The notes beneath the pieces were generated by a model, which did no database searches, was not told the origin of the DNA, and saw nothing but the letters and a program-made list of their open reading frames with translations. Position numbers and translations under genes: made by a program. A stretch of 33,556 bases of DNA from Fibrobacter sp. (GTDB lineage: Bacteria > Fibrobacterota > Chitinivibrionia > Chitinivibrionales > Chitinispirillaceae): NCBI GenBank assembly GCA_012513915.1, contig JAAZBG010000096.1, positions 1-33,556 on the forward strand, written 5' to 3'. Position 1 is the stretch's first letter. Every line of letters begins with the position of its first letter. Below, piece by piece: positions 7,790 through 17,236 of this stretch.

Positions 7790-9259
7790 ATGACTGTTTT
7801 TGATAGACTCAATTCTTTTTTCACAAAAGTTTTTTTATTGTTACCAGTCGCAGTTGTCTGTAGTTATTCACAGACATCTCCCGCTCAAAACTGTGCTCAA
7901 TTTATAAAACCAGTCCCCGGAAAGACCATAACATCCCCAAGTTGTACACTTCTTCTTGAATCAACCTGTAATAATATCAGTAAGATTGAACTGCAGGCAC
8001 GTTACTTTTCGAACGAAAGAGATTCTGGGATCATTGTATCTCTGGGTTCAAAAAACCGTGCACCATACGAATTTATCTGGGATATTTCACTTATCCCTAA
8101 TCAGCTTTTTACCGGTGTTGCATTTCTCGCTGAAATAAGTAAACGCAATGGTGATATTGAAACGATTCAGCGTGATGGCATTTTCTTTGCGCATCAGCCC
8201 ATTAGTAGTGATAAACGAACAATTTACTATGAGCACAGTGGAACAAAACGATTGACAACAGATACAATTAAAATTGAAACCAACCGGAGCAATCTGAAAA
8301 TCAGATCCAGTATCTACTGGAATGAAAAAGAGCTGGCATTCTATATTGTAGTTGATGATCCATTTTTCAACACAAGTATATCTGAAAAAGTTCTTTCTGA
8401 ATGCGGAATAGAAATATTAATCGATCCCACACTTGGACGCAAACCTTATCCCACCAGGGACATCATTGCATTTACCATACCACTCACAGGTATACCAAAC
8501 CGGGTAAGCTACCAGCCGTCATTTGACGAAAACGGTGCATTCAAAATGATTTCAAAACAGGCTAATTGCGATTTTCATTATTCTATCGAAAAAGATGACT
8601 ATAAAGGATACAAAGTCTTCTTCCCCATTCCCAAAAAAGCATTCAGGGATTCAATTCCGGACTCACTGTCCTGTAATATAATTCTTAAAGCGTTGAATGA
8701 AAGTAATCAGATTGCAACAGTTGCCTGGGCCAAAAGCGGCATATACGACACGCGAAGTCCGATGATATTTAATTCACTATACAAAACACCTAAACCTCTT
8801 TCGAAGAGCCTGCTTCTGATTGGCGCACTTGCTTTTATTGCCGGATTAAGTATTACCCTGTTTATTGCATTAGTTATCAATCATCTTAGAAAACCAAAAC
8901 TAAAAACAGCGATTGAAAAAACTGAGGCAGAGCAAAAACTCTTTGATAACCTTAAAGATGCTGTCGACCGGCAGATTACCTATAAAAAACTTTCCGTCGA
9001 TATCGTAGCACGTGAACTCCATATCTCTGCGAAGAAACTTTCCAACCTTGTCAGGAATCTTACAGGTCTTTCATTTATCCACTTCCTTATGTATCTGAGA
9101 ATTGAGATTGCCAAAGAGCGCCTCAGATCATCATTCTGTAAAGAAAATGAAATCGCCGACAAATGCGGTTTTACTGATGAAAAAGAGATGGAAAAGTATT
9201 TCTTGAAATTTGAACGCACTACCCCCGACAAATACCGTCAGAAGCAACAGGTAACGTAA
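7790..9259 (+). CDS. Membrane-anchored AraC-family regulator with extracytoplasmic sensor
   Basis: 489 residues preceded by AAAGGA at good spacing. An N-terminal hydrophobic segment (residues 12-26) acts as signal or first membrane helix. Residues ~37-135 look like a bacterial Ig-like fold. Residues ~165-320 (E-L-A-F-Y-I-V-V-D-D ... C-G-I-E-I-L-I-D-P) resemble CBM9/DOMON-type sugar- or ligand-binding sandwiches. A strong membrane helix spans ~340-363, followed by a linker. A C-terminal AraC double helix-turn-helix covers ~400-485 (V-A-R-E-L-H-I-S-A-K-K-L, then E-I-A-D-K-C-G-F-T-D and T-P-D-K-Y-R). The layout suggests one protein that senses a ligand outside the membrane and binds DNA inside, like membrane-bound AraC regulators of polysaccharide use. 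Targets are unknown. It lies downstream of tRNA-Val and convergent with a hybrid kinase. Confidence 0.85.
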   Translation: MTVFDRLNSFFTKVFLLLPVAVVCSYSQTSPAQNCAQFIKPVPGKTITSPSCTLLLESTCNNISKIELQARYFSNERDSGIIVSLGSKNRAPYEFIWDISLIPNQLFTGVAFLAEISKRNGDIETIQRDGIFFAHQPISSDKRTIYYEHSGTKRLTTDTIKIETNRSNLKIRSSIYWNEKELAFYIVVDDPFFNTSISEKVLSECGIEILIDPTLGRKPYPTRDIIAFTIPLTGIPNRVSYQPSFDENGAFKMISKQANCDFHYSIEKDDYKGYKVFFPIPKKAFRDSIPDSLSCNIILKALNESNQIATVAWAKSGIYDTRSPMIFNSLYKTPKPLSKSLLLIGALAFIAGLSITLFIALVINHLRKPKLKTAIEKTEAEQKLFDNLKDAVDRQITYKKLSVDIVARELHISAKKLSNLVRNLTGLSFIHFLMYLRIEIAKERLRSSFCKENEIADKCGFTDEKEMEKYFLKFERTTPDKYRQKQQVT

Positions 9260-9286
9260 TTCGCTAAAATGTACGTACAGGGCTTG

Positions 9287-9517
9287 TAGCAAGTAGCAAG
9301 TAGCAAGTAGCAAGTAGCAAGTAGCAAGTAGCATGTAGCATGTAGCATGTAGCATGTAGCAAGTAGCAAGTAGCAAGTAGCAAGTAGCAAGTAGCAAGTA
9401 GCAAGTAGCATGTAGCATGTAGCATGTAGCATGTAGCATGTAGCATGTAGCATGTAGCATGTAGCATGTAGCATGTAGCTAATAGCTAATAGCTAACAGC
9501 AAATAGCTAACTGTTAA
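9287..9517. repeat. Heptanucleotide tandem array, block-structured
   Basis: 27 uninterrupted copies of the 7-mer GTAGCA[A/T] (9286-9474) occur in strict blocks: six A-type, four T-type, seven A-type, ten T-type. The same 7-base phase continues into TAGCTAA x3, CAGCAAA, TAGCTAA and CTGTTAA (to 9517). The array lies between the convergent AraC regulator and hybrid kinase genes. A 10-bp perfect palindrome CTGTTAACAG (9511-9520) closes it. Replication slippage with whole-block duplication is the simplest origin. All frames through it give 7-residue peptide repeats that have no supported start. Confidence 0.97.
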
Positions 9518-9528
9518 CAGCCCCAAAC

Positions 9529-11622
9529 TCAGGACTCACGTGATTTTACTAATTTGTGAAGCGAGCGTTGTATCTCAATGTCAAGTTGGTTTTTGTCGTA
9601 TGGTTTCGTAAACCATTTTGTAATTTTCATTTCTTCGATGCTCTTATGATTTGGCGGGTATCCGGAAACTACAATAACAATAATATCTTTCTTTATTCTT
9701 CTTAGCAATCTGATAACCGAATGGGGGTTTTCGTTTCCAAGTCTCCAGTCCATTACCAGGACATCACAATTCGATTGAGGATTTTTCATCCACTGAAGAG
9801 CATCCTCCGGTGCAGAAGCTTCAAAAACAGTGTACTTGAATTCTTTCAGGAAGATTTTCAGAACCTCACGAATTTTAGGATCATCATCAAGTAACAAAAC
9901 ATTTGCGGTCTGACGGTTCTGGAGCATCGTTTTCGTATCATTATCATGTCCGGTTTGATCATCGCTTGCTGGCATTTCGAGCCTGAATACAGTTCCATCA
10001 AAGCCGGTTTTTTCAACAGTAACAGAACCATTGTGAAGCATGATAATCCGTCTGACAAGTGCGAGTCCCAACCCGGTTCCCTTACCCGTTTTTTTTGTTG
10101 TAAAGAATGGATCAAAAATCTTTTCTGTTAATTCCTGCGGTATTCCGGTGCCGGTATCACCAACCCTTATTGACACCATGCCAACATCGTCGTCACCCCG
10201 GCATGACTCACAGGTAACCGTAATCACGCCACCATCTGGCATTGCATCCCGGGCGTTTCCAAAAAGATTCTGAAATATGCGCTTAAGGTAATCAGGATCT
10301 GCCAACACCCATATCCGTTCCTCATCACATTGAAATTCGATAGAATAATTCGCTCCAAGCTGATTTGAAAAATGCGGAATAATGGTATTAAAGAAATCAA
10401 TCAGGTCGACAGAGCGGTGATCAAGAGGCGTCTTTCTTCCAAGCGCAAGTAATTCAGAAATCAAAAACCGTGCATCAACAAGCGTCTCATAAATTAGTTT
10501 CATCCGATTTTTTGTATGTGGTTCGTTACTTTCCCTGTCAACAATTGTGGTGAGATCATTCACTGTTTGAAGGATATTGCTGAAATCATGCGCCATACCA
10601 CTGGCAAGAGTTCCGAGTGACTCCATTTTCTGGTACTGAAAAAGTCTGTTAACCATCTCTTCCCGCTGACATATTGCAAGTTCCCTGTCAGTAACATCCG
10701 ACATCAGGCCATCAAAGGCAGCAGCACTTTTGCCCTCATCATCGACAGCCTGGATAACCAGATCAACGAAACGACGATTTTGCTCCGAGTCAAAAATCTC
10801 GAACGTTCCCTTAATACCACCTTTATCAAGACGCAGCGAATCCGGATTTATAAGGAAATTTCTAATGTTTCTTCCTATTAAAATCTTGGCAGGTATTCCC
10901 AAAATGGAATGACTTGCAATATTCGAATAGAGAAAATTTCCTCTTGAATCAAGAGTAAAAAGCATCTCCGGTAAACGATGCACCAGATTGTGGTACCGGG
11001 TTTCTGATGTAATAACCTGCTGGATTATTTTTGAATTATTCTGAGAGATAATTGAACCAAGGACAGAGACTGTCATAATTAATAAAACTTTTATAATATA
11101 ATCAGCTATCAACTCTGGTGTTGCAGGTACTCTGCCCCACATGAATATAAAGAATAGGATTGTATAACAAATCAGTGTTACAGCACCGCTGAAAAGCGAT
11201 AATCTGGCCTCATAGTGAAGCGCAGTAAAGGTAATTAAAAGAATAAAGACTGCAAAAAACGAGCCCTGGATCAGTGAAAAAGCAGCACCATTCAGATAAA
11301 AGGAAAAAGCAATCAGCGACACAGCTAAAATATCTGTCAGAGCCACACTAAAAAGTAAAGTCTGTCCATTTGCGGAAATTACCTTTTTTTTTCGATGGGA
11401 AATGCTATACCAGCTGTATGAGCAAACCACCAGTGATGCAATCAATTGAACGATGTATGGAACAAGTGCGGTTTTTCCAATTAGTGATTGAAATGTTGCG
11501 TATATTAAAAACAGACAGGCAAAAACAAATCTGATGTAGGATATCCAACGCTCTGATTGTGCTTCTGCGAGAATTAACTTTTGCGTTTTCCCAACGAAAT
11601 TTTTCTGTGTCTCAAAGGACAT
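9529..11622 (-). CDS. Hybrid sensor histidine kinase (multi-TM, PAS, HisKA, HATPase, receiver)
   Basis: 697 residues; GAGGG lies just before the ATG. Residues ~28-195 form about six membrane helices without a sizeable outside loop. A PAS domain spans ~207-315. The H-box G-M-A-H-D-F-S-N has the phospho-accepting His345. The ATPase domain has N-box [10 protein letters not shown] (~451-460), G1 D-T-G-T-G-I-P (489-495) and G2 G-K-G-T-G-L-G-L (513-520). A C-terminal receiver (~572-690) has the D-D-D pocket, phospho-acceptor Asp625 in V-M-D-W-R and Lys673 in K-P-Y. All key residues are intact. No output regulator adjoins it, and the signal is probably sensed in the membrane or by the PAS domain. 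Confidence 0.95.
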   Translation of the reverse strand: MSFETQKNFVGKTQKLILAEAQSERWISYIRFVFACLFLIYATFQSLIGKTALVPYIVQLIASLVVCSYSWYSISHRKKKVISANGQTLLFSVALTDILAVSLIAFSFYLNGAAFSLIQGSFFAVFILLITFTALHYEARLSLFSGAVTLICYTILFFIFMWGRVPATPELIADYIIKVLLIMTVSVLGSIISQNNSKIIQQVITSETRYHNLVHRLPEMLFTLDSRGNFLYSNIASHSILGIPAKILIGRNIRNFLINPDSLRLDKGGIKGTFEIFDSEQNRRFVDLVIQAVDDEGKSAAAFDGLMSDVTDRELAICQREEMVNRLFQYQKMESLGTLASGMAHDFSNILQTVNDLTTIVDRESNEPHTKNRMKLIYETLVDARFLISELLALGRKTPLDHRSVDLIDFFNTIIPHFSNQLGANYSIEFQCDEERIWVLADPDYLKRIFQNLFGNARDAMPDGGVITVTCESCRGDDDVGMVSIRVGDTGTGIPQELTEKIFDPFFTTKKTGKGTGLGLALVRRIIMLHNGSVTVEKTGFDGTVFRLEMPASDDQTGHDNDTKTMLQNRQTANVLLLDDDPKIREVLKIFLKEFKYTVFEASAPEDALQWMKNPQSNCDVLVMDWRLGNENPHSVIRLLRRIKKDIIVIVVSGYPPNHKSIEEMKITKWFTKPYDKNQLDIEIQRSLHKLVKSRES

Positions 11623-11795
11623 TCTTTACCCTCTTAAAGCACAAACCACCTGATTCTGAACGAATATTAAAGCATTGTTGCAACTGTACTTCAGTAAAAA
11701 AACAAGTAAGTATTTGATTTTAAGTTAAATAGAATTTGTCCATCCACAATGGACTTCTTTAAAATAATTCTCTGTTTCGTCATAATTCCATAGTA

Positions 11796-12629
11796 TTAAT
11801 ATAAAACCCAATAATAGTTATTGCTTCTAAAAAATAGGTTACCGCCCTGAAAAGTATAACTGATCTTCGCATTTAGTGCTATCAGGGCTTTTAATGTTTC
11901 CTGCGAAGGGTGTCCGAAGCTGTTATTACGTGCACAGGAAATAATGGCATGTTCAGGATTAACGTACTGGAAAAAAAGCATAGAAAAGTCACTGCTTCCA
12001 TGATGAGGTACAATCATAAGATCAGTTTTAATTGATCGGTTTCCTGTAATTATTTTTCGCTGAGTTATCGAATCAATATCAGAGGTAATTAAGCAGGAAT
12101 TTCTACCATGCTTAAGCGAAAAAACAAAGCTCGAAGCATTTCTGTCAGCGAAATTGGCAGTACTGTCCGGCCATAAGCATTTGATGTTTACATCACCAAA
12201 AACCTGTAACTGTTTTCCCGCAGATAGTACATCAAATGATATGAAACCGGGTGAATGATACAGTTTTCTCAAAGACGATGTATCCTCAAAGGGGCTTACT
12301 ATTATTCTGCCACTCCATCTGATTTCAGTATCAATACCACCCAAACCACCACAATGATCCAGATCACCATGTGAAATAACGATATACTTTATATACGGTG
12401 ATCCGAGTTTTCTATATAATGTCTTGACATTACCAAACATTTCCAGAGTACCGAGATCCCACACGACAGCGGTATCATTTTGTACACCGATTTGAGAAAG
12501 CCCCTGTCCGACATCAGCAACAGCAAAAATAAATTCACTCTCATTCAAATCTGTCGTGTGACAATTGAAAAAACAGATTACCGCTATACAGACAGTAATT
12601 TTAAAAAAGAAATGATGCTTTACAGTCAA
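11796..12629 (-). CDS. Exported ComEC-type metallo-beta-lactamase-fold protein
   Basis: 277 residues with the metal site motif S-H-G-D-L-D-H-C-G-G, preceded by F-A-V-A-D-V-G-Q-G-L and followed by P-H-H-G-S-S-D-F and N-S-F-G-H-P-S. These are the marks of the ComEC/Rec2 C-terminal MBL domain, a predicted nuclease of DNA uptake. The competence membrane domain is absent. The N-terminus (F-K-I-T-V-C-I-A-V-I-C-F-F-N-C) is a signal or lipoprotein-like segment; the lipobox is not canonical. The start is TTG with GGGAGGA about 9 bases upstream. It overlaps the end of the preceding barrel gene by 29 bases, implying translational coupling. The substrate could be nucleic acid or another phosphodiester and is not determined. 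Confidence 0.85.
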   Translation of the reverse strand: MTVKHHFFFKITVCIAVICFFNCHTTDLNESEFIFAVADVGQGLSQIGVQNDTAVVWDLGTLEMFGNVKTLYRKLGSPYIKYIVISHGDLDHCGGLGGIDTEIRWSGRIIVSPFEDTSSLRKLYHSPGFISFDVLSAGKQLQVFGDVNIKCLWPDSTANFADRNASSFVFSLKHGRNSCLITSDIDSITQRKIITGNRSIKTDLMIVPHHGSSDFSMLFFQYVNPEHAIISCARNNSFGHPSQETLKALIALNAKISYTFQGGNLFFRSNNYYWVLY

Positions 12630-14202
12630 ATTTCAGTTCCTCCCGAAAACGGTTCTTTTGCAATGGACATTTAACCCTTATTTGAGATGTTGTTCCCTTC
12701 CAGAGTGTAACAACAGTCCTGAGCTCACAGGACAACTCCACAGGAGAATCATATTTATGGTGCTTCAGAAGCAATGCAGGATGTAGCATTACACTCTTTA
12801 TCGGTGTTGTACTTATCTGTACTGTCAGACGTTCCAGTTTAAGATAGCTATTACTGAATGCTGCAATGCCATCAAACGTCATACCAAGAGGCTTAAACCC
12901 TGTAAATTTGACCGTTCCTCCGGAAGTGTATTTTTCCTGTTTATCTGTCAACTTTACCAACATAAACATTTTCCAGTTAAAACAAGCGATCTCATCGTCA
13001 AGCATAAAACGAATTTTATAATACTCCGGCCTGAAATCAATCAAAGTGCTTGTCAACCGTACTCCCATCGATGGGAATTCAGAATAACGGAATTTATTCA
13101 AAATGTCAATACTCGTAATTTTCGTAAATGATTGTGTATCGGAAACAGCAAGCAGACTAGAATACAATTTTTGACTTTTCTGTAATCCTGAAGTGTCATT
13201 ATAATGGCAAAAAGAGACATTACAATTGCCGGTAGCATATGTGTATTTCAGCATTGCAAGGAATGGAATTGAGTGATGATTCTGTGATGTTGCACCAGCA
13301 GTGAGGTTCATAGTAATTTTTTTAGTATCAAACTGATAGGTGATACCTCCATACATAGTATTTTTTCGTTTACTGCTCCTATCTACTACAAGATATGCAT
13401 CAATGCCCTGACACCTCCCAAACGTGAATCCTGACAGTAGTGAATATTGTGTATTATCATCAAGTATATGTCCGTACAATGAACTGTGTACCTGATAATC
13501 GCCCCTAAAATTATCGTTTGCATAACTAAGACAAAAGCCATTCCATAAAAGTGCATTTCCGTAAAGCCAACGGCTATACCATGAGCCATTACTGCTATTG
13601 TGAGAAAACCGGCCGGACATCAATCCGTACTCATCCGGCCAGTCGATATTTCCTATTTGTAATGACAGCGTTTTTGATGGCTGGAAAGTGATAGAACGGT
13701 CTAACCATTGTAGATGATCATCACGCAGATCAGTTCGTCCACGCAGTATCAGCCACTTTACCGGTATGAGACTGAATGTTGCATGAACTACACCGGCATT
13801 AGCAACACTTGAGTTTGCGATTGAAAAATTTACGGTGCCTTTATATGGATCACTACCGGTAAAATCAAGTATCGGTTCAAATTCAATCATCTGAGGATAA
13901 TCTTCAAAAAAGAGCGTAATCTGTTCCTCACGCCACGGCGAATATTTTTCGCTTATAATCTGCTTTGATGGCAACTGTTTTAAAATATCGGGAAAAATTC
14001 TTTTCAGAATCAGAAAATCACCGGATGGAACATTGAGTGGAATTGTGTAGTATGGCTCTATCTTTTGCCAGGTAATACTGTCAAGTGTTCTGCTTTCCAG
14101 CATTCTCAATGCATCATCAGAATCTACAGGAAGTTGAAACTCTGCAGGCAAAACCAGTTGGAAAATGACCGCGCAAAATAGCAGAGAACCATGGAATTTC
14201 AT
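12601..14202 (-). CDS. Predicted outer-membrane beta-barrel protein
   Basis: 533 residues with the signal peptide L-L-F-C-A-V-I-F-Q-L-V-L-P-A. Residues ~25-90 are helical (D-D-A-L-R-M-L-E-S-R-T-L-D-S-I-T) and vaguely recall the helix-hairpin-helix-like N-terminal region of some Bacteroidetes/Chlorobi outer-membrane proteins; this is weak. From ~110 on, alternating amphipathic strands rich in Tyr, Trp, Phe, Ser and Asn run to the end. The protein finishes in Phe (A-S-F-L-F), the usual barrel-assembly signature. The gene overlaps the ComEC-like gene, so the two products probably work together. I do not recognise a specific family. It could be a transport or docking barrel for whatever the exported hydrolase acts on. 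Confidence 0.65.
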   Translation of the reverse strand: MKFHGSLLFCAVIFQLVLPAEFQLPVDSDDALRMLESRTLDSITWQKIEPYYTIPLNVPSGDFLILKRIFPDILKQLPSKQIISEKYSPWREEQITLFFEDYPQMIEFEPILDFTGSDPYKGTVNFSIANSSVANAGVVHATFSLIPVKWLILRGRTDLRDDHLQWLDRSITFQPSKTLSLQIGNIDWPDEYGLMSGRFSHNSSNGSWYSRWLYGNALLWNGFCLSYANDNFRGDYQVHSSLYGHILDDNTQYSLLSGFTFGRCQGIDAYLVVDRSSKRKNTMYGGITYQFDTKKITMNLTAGATSQNHHSIPFLAMLKYTYATGNCNVSFCHYNDTSGLQKSQKLYSSLLAVSDTQSFTKITSIDILNKFRYSEFPSMGVRLTSTLIDFRPEYYKIRFMLDDEIACFNWKMFMLVKLTDKQEKYTSGGTVKFTGFKPLGMTFDGIAAFSNSYLKLERLTVQISTTPIKSVMLHPALLLKHHKYDSPVELSCELRTVVTLWKGTTSQIRVKCPLQKNRFREELKFDCKASFLF

Positions 14203-14768
14203 ACATTCAACAATCGTTGGCTAAACGGCAAAAACAGTACAAACCAGACATTTGTAATCCGGATCAGATTTTTTATATAGCAATTACCGTGCTCAATCTG
14301 CTTTTATATGATCTGCATAGCATGTGTTTATTATTATATAAATAAATCAATGACATACCGATTATCATCCGTTTTCTTCTTGAAACGCGACTATGACTAA
14401 TACCCATTTTCTCAGACTGCTTACAATTATGAGAATGTCCATTTCATTATTCAGCATTGCGGATAAATGATACGCTTATACTATAGGTATTCAGGTGTAC
14501 ACTATTGTATTTTGTTAACGATGGCAGTGTAGCCTGAAAATTAAGCGGTTTCCAGAGAGTTATTGCCGGTAATTATCATATTGGTGGTTTCTGGTATGTT
14601 GGGAACATCACCAATCGCGCTGTATATATGCTAACAACAATACCTTACATAAATTTTCCATAATTTTATCAATATAAAATACTGAAACAGAGACACCATT
14701 GCAGAATAATAATTACAACAGTAGATAACTATAACCATGCACATACACCATTTTTCGAGCACCGTCGA
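14203..14768. other. Non-coding region between divergent genes
   Basis: 566 AT-rich bases separating the barrel gene (-) from the patatin gene (+). It must hold both promoters. I see no convincing -35/-10 pair, no repeat, no tRNA and no frame with a ribosome-binding site. Confidence 0.35.
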
Positions 14769-17093
14769 ATGAATCAATCCCAATATCTCTTTATAAAGCT
14801 ACTGTCGCTTTTCATCCTGTGCACATCCAGTCCGGTACCCGCCAGTACACAAACTGAAACTTCATTCACGCTTGTATTAAGTGGCGGCGGAGCAAGAGGT
14901 CTGGCTCAGATCGGTGTCCTGCGTGCACTTGATGAGTCCGGCCTGAAGCCATCATGTATCGTTGCTACCAGCATGGGAGCGATTATCGGAAGTTTTTATG
15001 CGTGCGGATACTCACCGGCTTTTATTGAAACTCAGGCGCGTCAAATAAGCTGGAACTCATTATTCAGTAATAGTGTTTCCCGTACACGTCAATTTGTCTC
15101 CGACAAAACCGAATCGCAGAATTATTTATGGGAAATGCAGTTTGATGACAATATGCGACTTATTCTGCCGACGGCACTGTCGTATGGTCAGGCTGTTTAC
15201 AATCATACAGTTCCATGGTTTACCATTCCTCAATATAAAGCCGGGATGAATTTTGACAGTCTGTCTATTCCGTTACGGATCGTCGCTACCGATATTTTAA
15301 GTGGTAAAAGAGTTGTTTTTTCAAAAGGAAACATATCAACTGCAATCAGGGCATCCTGTGCGATTCCACTTGCGTACTCCCCTGTTTATCTTGACAACAT
15401 GATATTGCTTGATGGCGGACTGAGTGCAAATATACCTGTAAGTGTTGCACGAGAGTTATCTGACCGGGTTGTTGTCGCCATTGATGTCACCTCTGAACTC
15501 TGGCAAAAGAAAGATCTTGAAAACCCTGTTCATTTCGTTGACCAGATTGCGTCTATTGGCATAAAAATGCAAAAGGAAAAGGATCGTGCACTGGCAGACA
15601 TTGTCATAACTCCATCAATTAACACTATAACAAACAGCGATTTTTCAAATATTGATACATTAATCAACCTTGGCTATCTGGCAACTAAAGCTGCAATTCC
15701 GGACATTCAGAAACTCATTAATAAACCATCAGATACATCATCGGGACAATCCACGCACATTGATTCCGGCATGTATGCTCATGCTATTGATTCCTGTATG
15801 ATGTCCGGCGATGAAAAGTTTGGAATTACGTCCATTTCTGTCACCGGCAATCTGAAAACACGCACCAGCATTATTAAAACAGCATCAGGATTAAAAGAAC
15901 ATGACTCAATCAGCTGTACGGAATTACCGAAAATATTATCATCGGTCTACTCAACCAATCTATTTAGAAATGTCAATCTTGAACTTGACACAAACAGTCA
16001 GATTAAATTTACAGTAGAGGAAAAAAAATATTTACGGATGCGATTTGGTTTACGGTTTGATGAATTTCATCTTGGCGAGGGATTTATTCAACCGGCGTAT
16101 GAAAATCTTTTTGGCAGCGGCATACAGACTCTGTTGCATCTGCAATATGGATTACGCCGTGAAAAGTACTCGATGGAGTTACAGGCAAAACATCTGTTTA
16201 CATCAAATTTCGCAAATAACCTTCTGGTACAAATGTACATCTCGAAAGACAGAATATTTCAAAGGGAAATTATTGACAATGATAGTACCGATGGTCCTGA
16301 TCAGATTGTCCACAATGAGCGTTCACTGACAAAAAGTGGCGCCTTGATTCTCACAGGTACATCAATCGGGCGATCTGCACTCTTTGGGGCTGGACTAAAA
16401 GTAGAGCGGTTTAAAATTCAGGTTTCCAATAAAAGTGCGCTTGATGACTATTTCGGTTTACGTTTTAAAACACTCCCATTCTGGTTATTAAAGCTGAATA
16501 TTGATTCCATGGATAAGTTTCCATTTGCCAAAAGCGGTTCACGGCATTTTATCATTATTGATGGCTCATGGGAAAAAATTAACTCTCATTACCTGTTTAA
16601 TGCAATCGGTGGACTTGAGCAGAGCTTTACAATAAACCGGATTCACACATTTACTCCCAGAATTCAGCTTGCATGGGCCAATACCAGATTACCGGAAGTT
16701 GAGCGACGTTATCTGGGCGGTATGATTCCAGAGCAACGAAACCGAGAGATTGGTGTTTATAGTATGGTTCAATTTGTCGGTCTTGAACCCCGTGCACTCT
16801 CCGGAGATTTGCTTGGGCTGTTTCATGTTGATTACAGAGTTCAGATTTCAGGAAAATTTCATGCGAGTGCAATAATTGACTGGGGCAATGTCTGGGAAAA
16901 AGGCCAATATGCATCCAATAAACTCCCTGCTCAGTTTATTAAATATGCACCACTTGGTCTGGGAATATCACTTGCATACGAGTCTCCTCTCGGTCCAATG
17001 ATACTTTCTTTCGGGCAAACAGCTAAATCATTGAATCGCACGGGTATTAGAACTCAACCTACGATATATTTTTCAGCCGGACATGATTTTTAA
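14769..17093 (+). CDS. Patatin-like phospholipase with POTRA and outer-membrane barrel (type Vd autotransporter)
   Basis: 774 residues with the signal peptide L-L-S-L-F-I-L-C-T-S and cleavage near P-A-S. The patatin domain (~33-315) has oxyanion loop S-G-G-G-A-R-G (38-44), the nucleophile elbow A-T-S-M-G with Ser68 and the catalytic dyad Asp214 in L-D-G-G. A POTRA unit covers ~351-417 (I-T-S-I-S-V-T-G-N ... L-F-R-N-V-N). The remainder (~420-774) is a BamA/FhaC-type barrel ending in G-H-D-F. This matches PlpD-like type Vd proteins, which place an active lipase at the cell surface through their own barrel. The usual G-x-S-x-G is A-x-S-x-G here. No clear Shine-Dalgarno precedes the ATG, but the signal peptide supports this start. 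Confidence 0.92.
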   Translation: MNQSQYLFIKLLSLFILCTSSPVPASTQTETSFTLVLSGGGARGLAQIGVLRALDESGLKPSCIVATSMGAIIGSFYACGYSPAFIETQARQISWNSLFSNSVSRTRQFVSDKTESQNYLWEMQFDDNMRLILPTALSYGQAVYNHTVPWFTIPQYKAGMNFDSLSIPLRIVATDILSGKRVVFSKGNISTAIRASCAIPLAYSPVYLDNMILLDGGLSANIPVSVARELSDRVVVAIDVTSELWQKKDLENPVHFVDQIASIGIKMQKEKDRALADIVITPSINTITNSDFSNIDTLINLGYLATKAAIPDIQKLINKPSDTSSGQSTHIDSGMYAHAIDSCMMSGDEKFGITSISVTGNLKTRTSIIKTASGLKEHDSISCTELPKILSSVYSTNLFRNVNLELDTNSQIKFTVEEKKYLRMRFGLRFDEFHLGEGFIQPAYENLFGSGIQTLLHLQYGLRREKYSMELQAKHLFTSNFANNLLVQMYISKDRIFQREIIDNDSTDGPDQIVHNERSLTKSGALILTGTSIGRSALFGAGLKVERFKIQVSNKSALDDYFGLRFKTLPFWLLKLNIDSMDKFPFAKSGSRHFIIIDGSWEKINSHYLFNAIGGLEQSFTINRIHTFTPRIQLAWANTRLPEVERRYLGGMIPEQRNREIGVYSMVQFVGLEPRALSGDLLGLFHVDYRVQISGKFHASAIIDWGNVWEKGQYASNKLPAQFIKYAPLGLGISLAYESPLGPMILSFGQTAKSLNRTGIRTQPTIYFSAGHDF

Positions 17094-17236
17094 AAATTAT
17101 ATTGCCTCTATTACTTGTTTACGTTAGAATAAAGAAACAGGATTATATATATAATGATACAAAACTAACTGCTCACCATAATATATTTTAACTGGCGAAT
17201 ATAACCTGTTTACGGGCGAGGGACAGATATATAAAA

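Noticed and set aside
9131..9474. Minus-strand frames with heptad peptide repeats (M-L-H-A-T-C-Y type)
   Set aside because: They exist only because a 7-bp repeat has no stop in these frames; no ribosome-binding site or non-repeat domain supports them, and one overlaps the AraC coding end.
9286..9517. CRISPR-like array
   Set aside because: The repeat unit is 7 bases with no spacers and there are no cas genes nearby.
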